The notes: generated from the letters alone by a model not told the origin. 64,000 nt of DNA from Gordonibacter sp. 28C (GCF_003339845.1 NZ_PPTR01000011.1:1-64000), one strand, 5' to 3'; shown: positions 34,311 to 43,386, numbered from the stretch's first letter. Numbers and translations are program-made.

Positions 34311-35234
34311 TCAGCTCGCTAGGTACCGTTCGAGGGCGGGCCAGGCGCGCATCGCCTCGGCGTAGCCCTGCTCGTAGAGCGCCATGAGCTTGGCCGGGTC
34401 CTTTTCCATGCTGGCCACGGTGACGGGCTCGGGGGGCCTGATGAGGAAGATGCGCCCCTCGTCGTGCAGGCACGGCAGCGCCCGGTACAGGCGGTTGTAC
34501 TCGTAGTGGCGGTGCTGGAGCCTGTCGAGGTAGAAGGGGAAGTCGCTATAGCGCTGGCGCAGGAGCGCCATGAGCTTGTTCGGCCCCTTCACGTAGTCGG
34601 AGTCCTGCGTGAGCACGACGATACGCTTTGCGGGACCGGTGAGCAGCGAGTAGAGCACGGGCACGCTGTCGCACGTGCCGCCGTCGAGCAGGTGCTTGCC
34701 GTCCACCTCCACGATCTGGCTCACGAGCGGCATGGACGACGAGGCTATGAGGTAGGGCGCATCGGTCAGGGCGTCGTGGAACTCGTGGTAGTCGGCCTCG
34801 CCGGAGTCCAGGTCGCTCGACACGGCCACGAGGCGCATGGGGGAGTCGTTGAACGCGTCGTAGTCGAAGGGCTCCAGCTGGTTGGGTATCACGTTGAAGG
34901 CGAAGTCGCGACCGCAGGCGTTCCCCGTGCGCACGAAGCTCTTCATGGACAGGTAGCGCCAGTCGTTCGCGTACTTCACGTTGAGGTAGCACGAGCGGCC
35001 CACGTCGCCGGCCACGTAGTTGTAGCCGCAAAGCGCACCTGCCGACACGCCCACGACGCGTTCGCAGAACAGCTCGCGGTCCATGAAGGCGTCCAACACG
35101 CCGGCCGTGAACTGCCCGCGCATGGCGCCGCCCTCGAGCACGAGGTCGACGGGTGCGGTGGCGTGCCCGCGCCAAGCGGGATCGTGGGCTTCGGTGGCTC
35201 TGGAAGGTGAGGTGCGGGGGTTCGTTTCGCTCAT
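34311..35234 (-). CDS. Patatin-like phospholipase/acyl hydrolase
   Basis: The 307-residue product has the patatin catalytic features: oxyanion-hole loop GGAMRG (35-40), nucleophile elbow GVSAG (Ser64) and the Asp of the catalytic dyad in LLDGG (Asp184). It belongs to the bacterial YjjU-like branch of patatins. It should hydrolyse phospholipid or other acyl esters. No signal peptide is present, so it acts in the cytoplasm or on the inner membrane face. It is downstream of nothing obvious and is transcribed alone, away from trxA. Confidence 0.88.
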   Translation of the reverse strand: MSETNPRTSPSRATEAHDPAWRGHATAPVDLVLEGGAMRGQFTAGVLDAFMDRELFCERVVGVSAGALCGYNYVAGDVGRSCYLNVKYANDWRYLSMKSFVRTGNACGRDFAFNVIPNQLEPFDYDAFNDSPMRLVAVSSDLDSGEADYHEFHDALTDAPYLIASSSMPLVSQIVEVDGKHLLDGGTCDSVPVLYSLLTGPAKRIVVLTQDSDYVKGPNKLMALLRQRYSDFPFYLDRLQHRHYEYNRLYRALPCLHDEGRIFLIRPPEPVTVASMEKDPAKLMALYEQGYAEAMRAWPALERYLAS

Positions 35235-35577
35235 GCGGGGCGTCCTTTCTGCGTGTCGCGCCCATTATAGCGCAGCGAGGATGCGACGGCGTCCTTCGTA
35301 GCGGAACCGCAAGGCCGCCTCTCCGATGGGAGGGCGGCGGATCTGTGGAGTAACGGTGGAGCGCCGATCGGCGCGCGAGCCGTTCGCGGCGCGAAAATGT
35401 CGGGAAATCCAAGATTTATGCCCCAAACCGTAACAATTAGATGCACAGTTGAGCGAAGGCGTTTACAATACGAGGAGAACAGAAGGAATCGCGCGCCCGC
35501 CGGGCGTCGCGAGGCGGCGCCGCCGAGCGCCGCGACGAGGCCGCGCAGGCGGCTCGAACACATAAGGAGGCTTTTTC
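35235..35577. other. Divergent spacer between the patatin gene and trxA
   Basis: The 343 bases must contain both promoters. TACAAT at about 35464 is a possible trxA -10, implying a leader of about 100 bases. A GC-rich stretch follows it (35490-35560) and may fold. No gene is supported here. Confidence 0.4.
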
Positions 35578-35886
35578 ATGAGCGAGGTTGTTTCTTCTTC
35601 CGATTTCCAGTCCAAGGTGCTCGACGCGCAGGGTCCCGTGCTCGTGGACTTCTTCGCCACGTGGTGCGGCCCGTGCAAGATGCTGGCGCCCACGGTCGAC
35701 GAGATCGCCGCCGAGCAGGCCGGCAAGGCGTCCGTGTACAAGCTGGACATCGACCAGAGCCCGGACATCGCGCAGAAGTACGGCGTCATGAGCGTGCCCA
35801 CGCTCATCGTGTTCGAGAACGGCCAGGTGAAGAAGCAGGCCGTGGGCGTGCAGCCCAAGCAGAACATCCTGTCGATGCTGAGCTAG
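35578..35886 (+). CDS. trxA: Thioredoxin
   Basis: The 102-residue protein has the classical active site WCGPCK (Cys30, Cys33), the buried Asp in LVDFFATW, and the cis-Pro loop [15 protein letters not shown] precedes the ATG. It reduces protein disulfides in the cytoplasm and would be recycled by the thioredoxin reductase encoded at 38667. A terminator follows at 35911. Confidence 0.96.
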   Translation: MSEVVSSSDFQSKVLDAQGPVLVDFFATWCGPCKMLAPTVDEIAAEQAGKASVYKLDIDQSPDIAQKYGVMSVPTLIVFENGQVKKQAVGVQPKQNILSMLS

Positions 35887-35910
35887 CTTTCGGTTCGCAG
35901 GCTTTCCGAG

Positions 35911-35942
35911 GGGGCGCCGGTCGCGATCGCGGCCGGCGCCCC
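35911..35942 (+). terminator. Hairpin terminator after trxA
   Basis: Arms ggggcgccgg (35911-35920) and ccggcgcccc (35933-35942) are perfect complements with a 12-base loop. The T-run is absent, but the position, 24 bases after the stop, supports a terminator role. Confidence 0.65.
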
Positions 35943-36000
35943 CTCGCGTCTCGCGACTCGAAACCAGCTGCGCGACGGTGTGCGGCGGATCCGAACCGGC

Positions 36001-36786
36001 TCAGGCGATGACCCATGCCCGGTAGTAGTCCCAGCGCGGGCCTTCGTCGTCGTCGTCTTCAGTGGCGGCGAGCAGGTAGCTTCCGATGATCAACCGCGCG
36101 CGCAACCCGTATCGAACGGCTTCTGCGAACAGATCGGGGGCGTTCGTCTCGTTCGTTTCCGGGTCGATTCGCAGCAGGCATTCGAGCGATCGGGTGGCCT
36201 TGCCCCCTTCTTGGCGGTTCCCCGCCTCGACGTTTTCCGGCCAGATGGTCTCGCCTTCGGAAGCGGGCAGGTCCACTGCGGCTTCGCGATAGACGTCGGG
36301 CCGCGCGGCTTCGACGATGATGCCGTAGCGCCACGGCTCGTCCACGAACAGCTTCCATTGCCGTTCGGAATCGTAATCGAGCGGGGAGAGCCGTTTGATG
36401 GCGGGAATGCCCGGTCTCATGCCCCCGCGCGCAAGGCGCTTGGCGCACGCGTTGAGGTTGCGCTGCCGGGCGAGGCGGGCGCCCACGGCCTCGAGCTCGG
36501 CGATGCGCCGCTCGATGCTCGACTGCGTGTCGGCGAGCGCCTCGTCGAGCGTCGCGAGCGAGAGGGAGCGATAGCCGTGCAGCTCCTTCACCGGCACTCC
36601 GAGCTTGCGGTAGAACACCACCTCGCCCGCGTCGATGAGGTCGTGCACGGAATAGCGGCGGTAGTCGTTCGCGCCGTCGCGCTCCGCGCTCACCAGCCCC
36701 TCGCGCTCCCAGTAGCGCAGCGCCGACGGCGCCACGCCCAGGTAGCGCGCCGCGTCTTTGATGTCGTATCGCTTAGGGTATTCCAT
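36001..36786 (-). CDS. MerR-family transcriptional regulator
   Basis: The start at ATG 36786 follows AAGGAAAGG closely. The upstream frame start at 36810 is less likely. The 261-residue protein begins with a MerR winged helix-turn-helix (residues 1-70: IKDAARYLGVAPSALRYWEREGLV, given in two parts as AARYLGVAPSALRYWE and REGLVSAERD), then a dimerising coiled coil (about 75-120), then a C-terminal effector domain of about 140 residues rich in Trp, Tyr and acidic residues that may bind a ligand. No Cys-based metal site is evident. It is divergent from the MATE pump, whose promoter has the MerR-type 19-bp spacer. Confidence 0.88.
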   Translation of the reverse strand: MEYPKRYDIKDAARYLGVAPSALRYWEREGLVSAERDGANDYRRYSVHDLIDAGEVVFYRKLGVPVKELHGYRSLSLATLDEALADTQSSIERRIAELEAVGARLARQRNLNACAKRLARGGMRPGIPAIKRLSPLDYDSERQWKLFVDEPWRYGIIVEAARPDVYREAAVDLPASEGETIWPENVEAGNRQEGGKATRSLECLLRIDPETNETNAPDLFAEAVRYGLRARLIIGSYLLAATEDDDDEGPRWDYYRAWVIA

Positions 36787-37023
36787 GCCTTTCCTTTCGA
36801 GACGCACCATCTTGTCGCCTCCCGCGGGCCGCTTCGCGCGTGCGAGCTTGCTCGCGCCCGCTCACCGGCTCACGCCCTTGCGTCTGCTCGCGTCCGTCCG
36901 CCGCTTCGTCGCGCTTGCGTGGCTCCCTGCTTCCTTGCGCCGTTGCGCTCGCGTGCTCTCTACGCCGTCGTTGCTGATGGAGCGCGCAGTTTGAAGATTG
37001 TGCGATTCATCTCTTCTTGCGTC

Positions 37024-37054
37024 TTTACTTTAAAGCCACTTTAAGGTTTAGAGT
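37024..37054 (+). promoter_or_regulatory. MerR-type promoter/operator of the MATE pump
   Basis: TTTACT (37024-37029) and TAGAGT (37049-37054) are separated by 19 bases, the over-long spacer that MerR activators require. In it lies a near-perfect palindrome, actttaaag-cca-ctttaaggt (37027-37047), with 8 of 9 arm positions symmetric. The regulator is encoded divergently 240 bases away. Confidence 0.78.
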
Positions 37055-37102
37055 AGCATGCGGTCAATACATGAAGCAAGAGACTCATCGGAGCGAATCG
37101 TC

Positions 37103-38449
37103 ATGATCAAGAAAAGCATGTTGAAAGAGTACCTGCGCTACATCCTGCCCACGATGCTCACGTTCACGCTGGCGAGCGTGTACAGCATCGTGGACGGCAT
37201 GTTCGTGGGGCATGCGGTGGGCGACGCGGGCGTGGCCGGCATCAACGTGGCGTTCCCGCTCGTGGCGTTCGTCATGGCCGTGGGCACGGGCATCGGCATG
37301 GGCGGCGGTGTGATCTCGTCCATCGCGCGGGGCGCGGGCGACGAGGCGAAGTCGCGGCGCGCCGTGGGCACGACGTTCGTCATGCTGCTTGCGGCGGCGC
37401 TGCCCGTCATGGCGCTGCTGCTGTTCGCCGCCGAGCCTATCTGCCGGCTTCTGGGCGGGCAGGGCGAGACGCTCGCGCAGGCGGTTGCGTACACGAGCGT
37501 CATCGCGTGGGGCGTTCCGTTCCAGATATTCGTCACGGGCTGCACGCCGCTCATCCGCAACCAGGGCCGGGTGGGCTTCGCCATGGCCGTGCAGGTGCTC
37601 GCGGGCCTTATGAACGTGGCGTTGGACTACGTGTTCGTCATGCTGATGGGCTGGGGGACGGCCGGCGCCGCTGCTGCCACGGCGGTGTCGCAGGCGGCGG
37701 CGTTCGTGCCGGTGCTCGTGTTCTTCCTGATGAAGAGGAACCGCATCGCGCGGGCCGACCTGCGTCCCGACGGCAAGATCGTCGCGCACGCGCTCAAGCT
37801 GGGCATGGCGCCGTTCGGGTTGACGCTTCTGCCCGAGGCCACCGTGGTCGCCATCAACGTGAACCTGTCGGCCTACGGCGGCGAGACGGCGCTTGCCGCC
37901 TACGCCGTGGTGTCGTACACCGCCTGCGTCATCCAGATGCTCATCCAGGGTGTGGGAGACGGAAGCCAGCCGCTCATCTCGAAGCACTACGGCATGGGCG
38001 ACGCCGACGGCGTGCGGAGGTTCAGGAACACGAACTACGTCATAACCATCAGCCTGGGCGCCGTCGGTCTTCTGGCCATGTACCTGCTGCGCGACCAGGT
38101 GCCCCTGCTGTTCGGCTCGTCGGCCGAGACGGCGGCCATCGTGGCGTACGCGCTGCCCATCTTCTCGATGGCCTACGTGTTCTACGGGTTCACGCACGCG
38201 TCCACGTCGTACTTCTACGCGGTGGACGACGCGAAGGCGTCGAACGCCATCGTGTACGGCGAGGCGGTGCTCGTGGTGCTGGTGGTGTTCGGCATCGCGC
38301 GCGTCGCCGGCGTGGACGGCATCTGGTTCTCGGTGACCATCGTGCAGATGGTGCTGGCGTGCGCGGCGGGCGCCCTCCTGCGCCTCCGCCACCGGCGCCG
38401 CGCCGAGCAAGCGGCGGTGGCGGCGCAGCCTGCGGGCGAGGCTTGCTAG
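37103..38449 (+). CDS. MATE-family multidrug efflux transporter
   Basis: The start at ATG 37103 has GGAGCGA upstream. The longer frame from 37058 begins within the probable transcription start region. The 448-residue protein has 12 predicted transmembrane segments in two halves (about 1-210 and 230-420), with the NorM/MepA-like pattern VDGMFVGHAVGDAGVAGINV near the first segments and GDGSQPLISKHYG near the start of the second half. It should export cationic drugs or other amphiphiles using Na+ or H+. Control by the adjacent MerR protein is strongly suggested by the promoter architecture. Confidence 0.9.
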   Translation: MIKKSMLKEYLRYILPTMLTFTLASVYSIVDGMFVGHAVGDAGVAGINVAFPLVAFVMAVGTGIGMGGGVISSIARGAGDEAKSRRAVGTTFVMLLAAALPVMALLLFAAEPICRLLGGQGETLAQAVAYTSVIAWGVPFQIFVTGCTPLIRNQGRVGFAMAVQVLAGLMNVALDYVFVMLMGWGTAGAAAATAVSQAAAFVPVLVFFLMKRNRIARADLRPDGKIVAHALKLGMAPFGLTLLPEATVVAINVNLSAYGGETALAAYAVVSYTACVIQMLIQGVGDGSQPLISKHYGMGDADGVRRFRNTNYVITISLGAVGLLAMYLLRDQVPLLFGSSAETAAIVAYALPIFSMAYVFYGFTHASTSYFYAVDDAKASNAIVYGEAVLVVLVVFGIARVAGVDGIWFSVTIVQMVLACAAGALLRLRHRRRAEQAAVAAQPAGEAC

Positions 38450-38470
38450 CGAGATTGCGGGCCTCCCTTC

Positions 38471-38498
38471 GCAGGAGCGCTCTGGAGAGCGCCCCTGC
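38471..38498. repeat. Dispersed hairpin repeat (GCGCTCTGGAGAGCGC type), copy 1
   Basis: gcaggagcgctct-gg-agagcgcccctgc forms an almost perfect hairpin 21 bases after the MATE stop. The same core is found at 39842 and, inverted, at 41171. It may also serve as a terminator for the MATE gene. Confidence 0.65.
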
Positions 38499-38666
38499 GG
38501 GGTCGGCGGCGGGGCGCGCCGGCGGTCGGCGAGCATTTCGGCTTCCCTGCCGTTTTCCATCGATTCCTGCATATTCAGCGTATAGTGGTGCCGTTTCGGT
38601 GACAATTGGCCGACGACCCCTATACTGGGGAGCAAACGCATACGTTCCGCGATAGGAGGCTTCCCC

Positions 38667-39644
38667 ATGACAGAGGAACCCGTCAACAACGCAACATCCA
38701 CGGAGTGCAAGGCAGCCGCGGCTCAAAATCAGGTCATCGACGTCGCCGTGGTCGGCGCGGGCCCCGCCGGGCTCACCGCCGGGCTCTACGCCGCGCGCGC
38801 CGGGCTCGAAACCGCGCTGTTCGAGCGCATCGCGCCGGGCGGCCAGCTCGCGCAGACCGAGCATATGGAGAACTACCCGGGCTTCCCCGACGGCACGAAC
38901 GGCTTCGAGCTGGCCTTCGCCATGAAGCAGCAGGCCGACCGCTTCGGCGTGCGCCATGTGGGCGAGGAGGTTCTGGGCGTGGACTTCACCCAGAACCCCA
39001 AGGTGCTCAAGACCGCTTTCAACGAGTACCGCGCCAACAGCGTCATCATCGCCACCGGCGCCCGTCCGCGCAAGCTGGGGTTGGAGCTTGAGGACGACCT
39101 GCAGGGCCGCGGCGTGTCGTACTGCGCCACGTGCGACGGCAACTTCTTCCGCGACAAGGACGTCATGGTGGTGGGCGGCGGCAACACGGCCGCGGCCGAT
39201 GCCATCTACCTGTCGCGTATCTGCAAGAAGGTGTACCTGGTGCACCGCCGCGACAAGCTGCGCGCCACCGCCATCTACCACAAGCGCTTGGAGGACCTGC
39301 CGAACCTCGAGTTCGTGTGGAACGCCGTGCCGCGCAAGCTCGTGGCCGACGAGGGCAAGCTCGCGGGCGTGCGCGTGGAGCTGCTCGATTCCGGCGAGGA
39401 GCGCGACATCGCCGTGGACGGCCTGTTCGTGGCCGTGGGAACCGAGCCCAACACCGAGTTTCTCGACGGCGCGCTGACGACGGACGAGACGGGCTACATC
39501 GTGGCCGACGAGACGGGCGCGACCGAGGTGCCCGGCGTCTACGTGGCCGGCGACGTGCGCACGAAGGGCCTGCGCCAGGTGGTCACCGCCGTGGCCGATG
39601 GCGCCCTGTGCGCCGAGGAGGCCGCGGAGTACCTGGCCATTTAG
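38667..39644 (+). CDS. trxB: Thioredoxin reductase
   Basis: The 325-residue protein begins at ATG 38667 (TAGGAGG upstream). It has an N-terminal extension of about 22 residues, the FAD-binding GAGPAG (30-35), the redox-active CATC (Cys153, Cys156), the NADPH-binding GGGNTA and the C-terminal GDVR FAD motif. It reduces thioredoxin using NADPH. It ends in a 13-bp hairpin terminator at 39644. The trxA gene lies 2.8 kb upstream in the same orientation, separated by the MerR/MATE pair. Confidence 0.94.
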   Translation: MTEEPVNNATSTECKAAAAQNQVIDVAVVGAGPAGLTAGLYAARAGLETALFERIAPGGQLAQTEHMENYPGFPDGTNGFELAFAMKQQADRFGVRHVGEEVLGVDFTQNPKVLKTAFNEYRANSVIIATGARPRKLGLELEDDLQGRGVSYCATCDGNFFRDKDVMVVGGGNTAAADAIYLSRICKKVYLVHRRDKLRATAIYHKRLEDLPNLEFVWNAVPRKLVADEGKLAGVRVELLDSGEERDIAVDGLFVAVGTEPNTEFLDGALTTDETGYIVADETGATEVPGVYVAGDVRTKGLRQVVTAVADGALCAEEAAEYLAI

Positions 39645-39673
39645 GTTCCGGCGGCCTGCCGGCCGCCGGAACC
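39644..39673 (+). terminator. Strong hairpin after trxB
   Basis: A perfect 13-bp stem (ggttccggcggcc with ggccgccggaacc) with a TGCC loop begins one base before the end of the stop codon. There is no T-run after it. Confidence 0.65.
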
Positions 39674-39841
39674 CCCTCGACGCTGCGGCCCGCCCTCGCA
39701 CCCGATCTCGCGGCGATGCCGGGGGCTCGCGTACCGAAGTACGCTTCGCCCCCGCCATCCCCACGATCTCGGGCACGAGGGCGGGCCTCGCTGACTTACT
39801 AGCGCCAACCTGGGCGGTAGTTTTCGCGCTTGCGCGCGAAC

Positions 39842-39865
39842 GGGCGCTCTGGAGAGCGCCCCTAC
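39842..39865 (+). repeat. Dispersed hairpin repeat, copy 2, flanked by smaller repeats
   Basis: gggcgctct-ggagagcgcccctac folds on itself. On either side lie near-identical short palindromic units, ttttcgcgcttgcgcgcgaa (39822-39841) and ttttcgcgcttcgcgcgaat (about 39883). The whole 39780-39910 stretch between trxB and prfA is made of such units and holds no gene. Confidence 0.7.
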
Positions 39866-40023
39866 GGTCTACCTGCGCGGGTTGTTTTCGCGCTTCGCGC
39901 GAATAAGCTGCGCTTTGCGGCGCTCTCTGATATCATGGACAGTTGCGAAAAGAGGCGCGGGCGCGGGGCGATACCCGCGCCCGCGCATACACCGGAACCA
40001 CGTCACGAAGGACACCCACGCAC

Positions 40024-41106
40024 ATGCAGGAAACGGATATGCGAGAGAAGCTCGAGAAGATCATCGAGGCCTACAAGGATCTGCAGGCCCGTATGGGCGA
40101 CCCGGCCGTGCTCTCCGACCAAAAGGAATACAACCGCCTGGCCAAGGAGTACGCCAGCCAGGGGCCGCTCGCGAACAAGGCGCGCGAGTACGTGCAGGCC
40201 GCCGACGACTTGGCGGCGGCGAAGGAGATGCTCTCCGACGCGGACATGAAGGAGTTCGCGCAGGAGGAGATCGCCGGCATCGAGGCGCGTCTGCCCGCGC
40301 TGGAAGAGGACATCAAGTTCATGCTCATCCCGGCCGACCCGGCCGACGACAAGGACATCATCGTGGAGATCCGCGCCGGCGCCGGCGGCGACGAGGCGGC
40401 CATCTTCGCGGGCGACCTGTACAAGATGTACGAGCGCTTCGCCTCCGAGCAGGGGTGGAAGACCGAGACGCTGGACGTGTCGCCCTCCGAGGCAGGCGGC
40501 TTCAAGGAGATTCAGTTCAAAGTCAAGGGCGACAAGGTGTACTCCCTCATGAAGTTCGAGAGCGGCGTGCACCGCGTGCAGCGCGTCCCCAAGACCGAGA
40601 GCCAGGGGCGCATCCACACGTCCACGGCCACCGTGGCCGTGCTGCCCGAGGCCGACGAGGTGGAGGTCGACATCAACCAGAACGACCTGCGCATCGACGT
40701 GTACCGCGCCGGCGGCCCCGGCGGCCAGTGCGTGAACACCACCGACTCGGCCGTGCGCATCACGCACATCCCGTCGGGCTTGGTGGTGCAGTCGCAGGAC
40801 CAGAAGTCCCAGCTGCAGAACAAGATAGCCGCCATGGCCGTGCTGCGAGCGCGCCTGTACGACAAGATGCTGGCCGAGCAGCAGGCCGCCGAGGGCGCCG
40901 AGCGCCGCAGCCAGATAGGCACCGGCGACCGAAGCGAGAAGATCCGCACGTACAACGGCCCGCAGGACCGCGTGACCGACCATCGCATCGGCTACAACGG
41001 CACGTACAACGGCGTGCTGCTGGGCGCCGGCGGCGCGAGCCTGGGCGAGCTCATCACCGCGCTGCAGGCCGCCGACCGCGCGAAAAGGCTGGAAGCGGCG
41101 GTCTAA
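40024..41106 (+). CDS. prfA: Peptide chain release factor 1
   Basis: The start at ATG 40024 (GAAGGA upstream) gives 360 residues, the usual RF1 length. ATG 40039 is an alternative. The tripeptide anticodon loop is PKT (in [10 protein letters not shown], about residue 189), a variant of the RF1 PxT motif and unlike the SPF of RF2, so it should read UAA and UAG. The catalytic GGQ (about 231) lies in [10 protein letters not shown]. Its Gln is methylated by PrmC, encoded just downstream. Confidence 0.95.
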   Translation: MQETDMREKLEKIIEAYKDLQARMGDPAVLSDQKEYNRLAKEYASQGPLANKAREYVQAADDLAAAKEMLSDADMKEFAQEEIAGIEARLPALEEDIKFMLIPADPADDKDIIVEIRAGAGGDEAAIFAGDLYKMYERFASEQGWKTETLDVSPSEAGGFKEIQFKVKGDKVYSLMKFESGVHRVQRVPKTESQGRIHTSTATVAVLPEADEVEVDINQNDLRIDVYRAGGPGGQCVNTTDSAVRITHIPSGLVVQSQDQKSQLQNKIAAMAVLRARLYDKMLAEQQAAEGAERRSQIGTGDRSEKIRTYNGPQDRVTDHRIGYNGTYNGVLLGAGGASLGELITALQAADRAKRLEAAV

Positions 41107-41170
41107 GGTTCCGCCGGCCTGCCGCCGGGCGAGCCTGGAGGCGGCGGCAGGGCCCTCGTCGGGTTCACCC

Positions 41171-41194
41171 GTAGGGGCGCTCTTTAGAGCGCCC
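41171..41194 (-). repeat. Dispersed hairpin repeat, copy 3 (inverted relative to 39842)
   Basis: gtaggggcgctct-ttagagcgccc is the reverse complement of the unit at 39842-39865 with two changes in the loop. The two copies bracket prfA in opposite orientation. A partial unit (agagcgctcctac) follows at 41278-41290. Confidence 0.7.
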
Positions 41195-41318
41195 GCTCGC
41201 GCGGAGCGCGAGAATGCGGACGCGGGCGGTTTTCGCTGATGCCCGTTTCCCGTTCGCAGCGGAACGGGCACCTTTGAGAGCGCTCCTACGAACGGCATCC
41301 AACATAGAGGGATTCGAT

Positions 41319-42374
41319 TTGACTGACAACGACATCTGGACCGTCAAGGCGGCGCTCGAATGGACCGAGGGCTACCTTGCGCGCAAGGGCGACGAGAACC
41401 CGCGGCTGTCGGCAGAATGGCTCTTGGGCGAAGCCTGCGGGATGCGCCGCATCGAGCTGTACACGTGCTTCGAGCGCCCGCTGTCGATGGACGAGCGCGA
41501 CGTGCTGCGCGATTACGTGGCGCGCCGCGGCAAGGGAGAGCCCCTGCAGTACATCACCGGCGAGGTGGCCTTCCGCCATATCGCGGTGAAGGTGCGCCCC
41601 GGCGTGCTGATTCCCCGTCCCGAAACCGAGGTGCTGGTGAGCGAGGCGCTGGCCTTGCTGCCGGGCGCGGACCGGCCGCGCGCGCTCGACTCGCGCATGA
41701 CCGAGGCCGAGACGCAGGAGCTGCTTGCGGCCATGGCGGCGGAGGGGGAGGACGGGGAAGCCTCGTCCCTTGAGCCTGGCGGCGCGACGCCGGCCGGCGT
41801 CGCCGCCGATGGCGCTTCGCCGGCTGACGAAGCGCCTGCGCCCGCCCGCCCGTCTCCACTGTTCGTGGCCGACTTGTGCACGGGGTCGGGCTGCATTGCC
41901 TGTTCCATCGCCTACGAGCATCCGCGCGCCCGCGTCATCGCCACCGACATCGCGCCCGAGGCCGTTGCGCTTGCGCGAGAGAACGCCGAGGCGCTCGAGG
42001 TAGCCGACCGCGTGAGCGTTGTGCAGTGCGACCTGGGCGAGGGCGTTCCCGCAAGCGCTTTGGGCCGGCTCGACCTCGTGGTGTCCAACCCGCCTTACGT
42101 GCCCATGCACGTGCTGGCGGACGTCCCGCGCGAGGTGGCCGCCTTCGAGCCTGCGCTCGCGCTCGACGGCGGCGCGGACGGCCTCGACGTGTTCCGGCGC
42201 CTGCTGGAGTTCTGCGCCCGCGCGCTCAAACCGGACGGCGGCTTCGCCTTCGAACTGCACGAGACGTCGTTGGACGACGCGGCTCGGCTGGCCGCCGGTG
42301 CGGGCTTCAAGGACGTGCGCTCCGTCACCGACCTCGCCGGCCGCCCGCGCGTGCTGACAGGTCGCCGCGCTTAG
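41319..42374 (+). CDS. prmC: Release factor glutamine methyltransferase with an internal insertion
   Basis: I place the start at the TTG 41319, preceded by GAGGG. The upstream frame runs through repeat sequence and is not credible as coding. The 351-residue protein has the N-terminal helical domain (about 1-95), a SAM-binding Rossmann core (LCTGSGCIACSIA near 190) and the catalytic NPPY (about 257-260). It methylates the GGQ Gln of release factors. Between the two, at about residues 110-180, there is an insertion of about 60 residues rich in Ala, Glu, Pro and Ser that normal PrmC proteins (about 280-290 residues) lack. It is probably a disordered loop. Confidence 0.9.
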   Translation: MTDNDIWTVKAALEWTEGYLARKGDENPRLSAEWLLGEACGMRRIELYTCFERPLSMDERDVLRDYVARRGKGEPLQYITGEVAFRHIAVKVRPGVLIPRPETEVLVSEALALLPGADRPRALDSRMTEAETQELLAAMAAEGEDGEASSLEPGGATPAGVAADGASPADEAPAPARPSPLFVADLCTGSGCIACSIAYEHPRARVIATDIAPEAVALARENAEALEVADRVSVVQCDLGEGVPASALGRLDLVVSNPPYVPMHVLADVPREVAAFEPALALDGGADGLDVFRRLLEFCARALKPDGGFAFELHETSLDDAARLAAGAGFKDVRSVTDLAGRPRVLTGRRA

Positions 42375-42854
42375 GGGCCTTCAAGCGGGTGCGCGCTGCA
42401 CGGGTTCGCGCTCCGAGCCGTGCCACGTGCCGCACGATGCGCCTTGGGCTCCGGCTTTCGGGCTCCGTGCAAGAGAGTGGTGCTTTTTCCGAGCAAAAAT
42501 CACGGTAGGGAACGCGAGCCGGACGGGGGAGCAGCGCATCAAGCCGTGTTTGCCCAGATCGCAAAAACCATGCAAGGGCGATGCGGGCGAAAAGGCGGTC
42601 GACGACGTCATTCGGGAGGGTTCGGACCTGGGGAATCTGTACCCAACCGTCAATTCTGCTCGGGAATGGGCGCCGGATTCGCACGGCGTTGTTTCGTCGG
42701 GTTGCGTCCGCGTCGCCTCGGGTCCTTTTGGCAGCGCGCGCCGCCGGCGGCCTGTTCGGCTTACGCCCGCACGGCCCCTGTGCTTCGGGCGGCCCCGATG
42801 CGCCATGCCGTATAATGAACCTTACGTTAAAAGTCGACGAGGGGGAGGGGTCTT
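42375..42854. other. Spacer between prmC and the ATC-hydrolase-like gene
   Basis: This 480-base stretch shows no supported gene. A consensus -10 (TATAAT, 42811-42816) lies 39 bases before the next ATG, without a good -35. Bases 42485-42500 (gagcaaaaatcacgg) weakly resemble the arms of the inverted repeat at 11688. Long frames here in several phases have no ribosome sites. Confidence 0.45.
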
Positions 42855-43367
42855 ATGAGCGCCATCGTGAACGAGCCCAAGAACACGTTTCCGCTGTTCG
42901 TGAAAGTGCGCGAGCAGTTGGAGCACCGGGCGCTGTGGCTGTACCTGCTGGTGGACGAGGCGCGCAAGCACGGGCTGCCCGACGACTCCTTCGCGGCCGA
43001 CGCCGTGAAGCGCTGCGGGCTGTACCAGGGCGGCGAGATCGTGAAGCAGAGCTCCACGTTGAGCCTCAAGGGCCTGAAGAAGGTGCTGTTCACGAAGAGC
43101 GCGCAGATCGTGTTCGAGATGAAGGTGGTGGAGTGCACCGACGACAAGCTCTCCATCGACTTCCACTACTGCCCGCTCGTGAAGGCGTGGCAGAAGCAGG
43201 GATGCACGGACGAGGAGATATCCCGCCTGTGCGACCTGGCCATGTGCGGAGATCGCGGCATCGGCGAGGCGCACGGCGTGGAGCTGGACCTGCCCAAGAC
43301 CATCGCGCGCGGCGACGACTGCTGCGCCATCCGCTACGTGCGCCGCGGCGGGCCCGCGGCGAGCTAG
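42855..43367 (+). CDS. L-2-amino-thiazoline-4-carboxylic acid hydrolase-family protein
   Basis: The 170-residue product starts at ATG 42855 after GGGGGAGGGG. The layout resembles the ATC hydrolase family (PF14196-like): a central FEMKVVECTDDKLSIDFHYCPLVKAWQ segment (read here as KVVECTDDKLSIDFHYCPL) and a C-terminal Cys/Asp region with CDLAMCGDRG and GDDCCAIRYV. Founding members hydrolyse a cyclic cysteine precursor, but most members of the family are uncharacterised and may act on other substrates. It is cytoplasmic. Conserved Cys and His residues could form the active site. It is encoded alone. Confidence 0.7.
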   Translation: MSAIVNEPKNTFPLFVKVREQLEHRALWLYLLVDEARKHGLPDDSFAADAVKRCGLYQGGEIVKQSSTLSLKGLKKVLFTKSAQIVFEMKVVECTDDKLSIDFHYCPLVKAWQKQGCTDEEISRLCDLAMCGDRGIGEAHGVELDLPKTIARGDDCCAIRYVRRGGPAAS

Positions 43368-43386
43368 ACACGCCGCGCTCGTGCTT

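Noticed and set aside
41214-41318. Upstream extension of prmC by 35 codons
   Set aside because: The extra codons lie in dispersed repeat sequence. A TTG with a ribosome site at 41319 fits the PrmC N-terminus.
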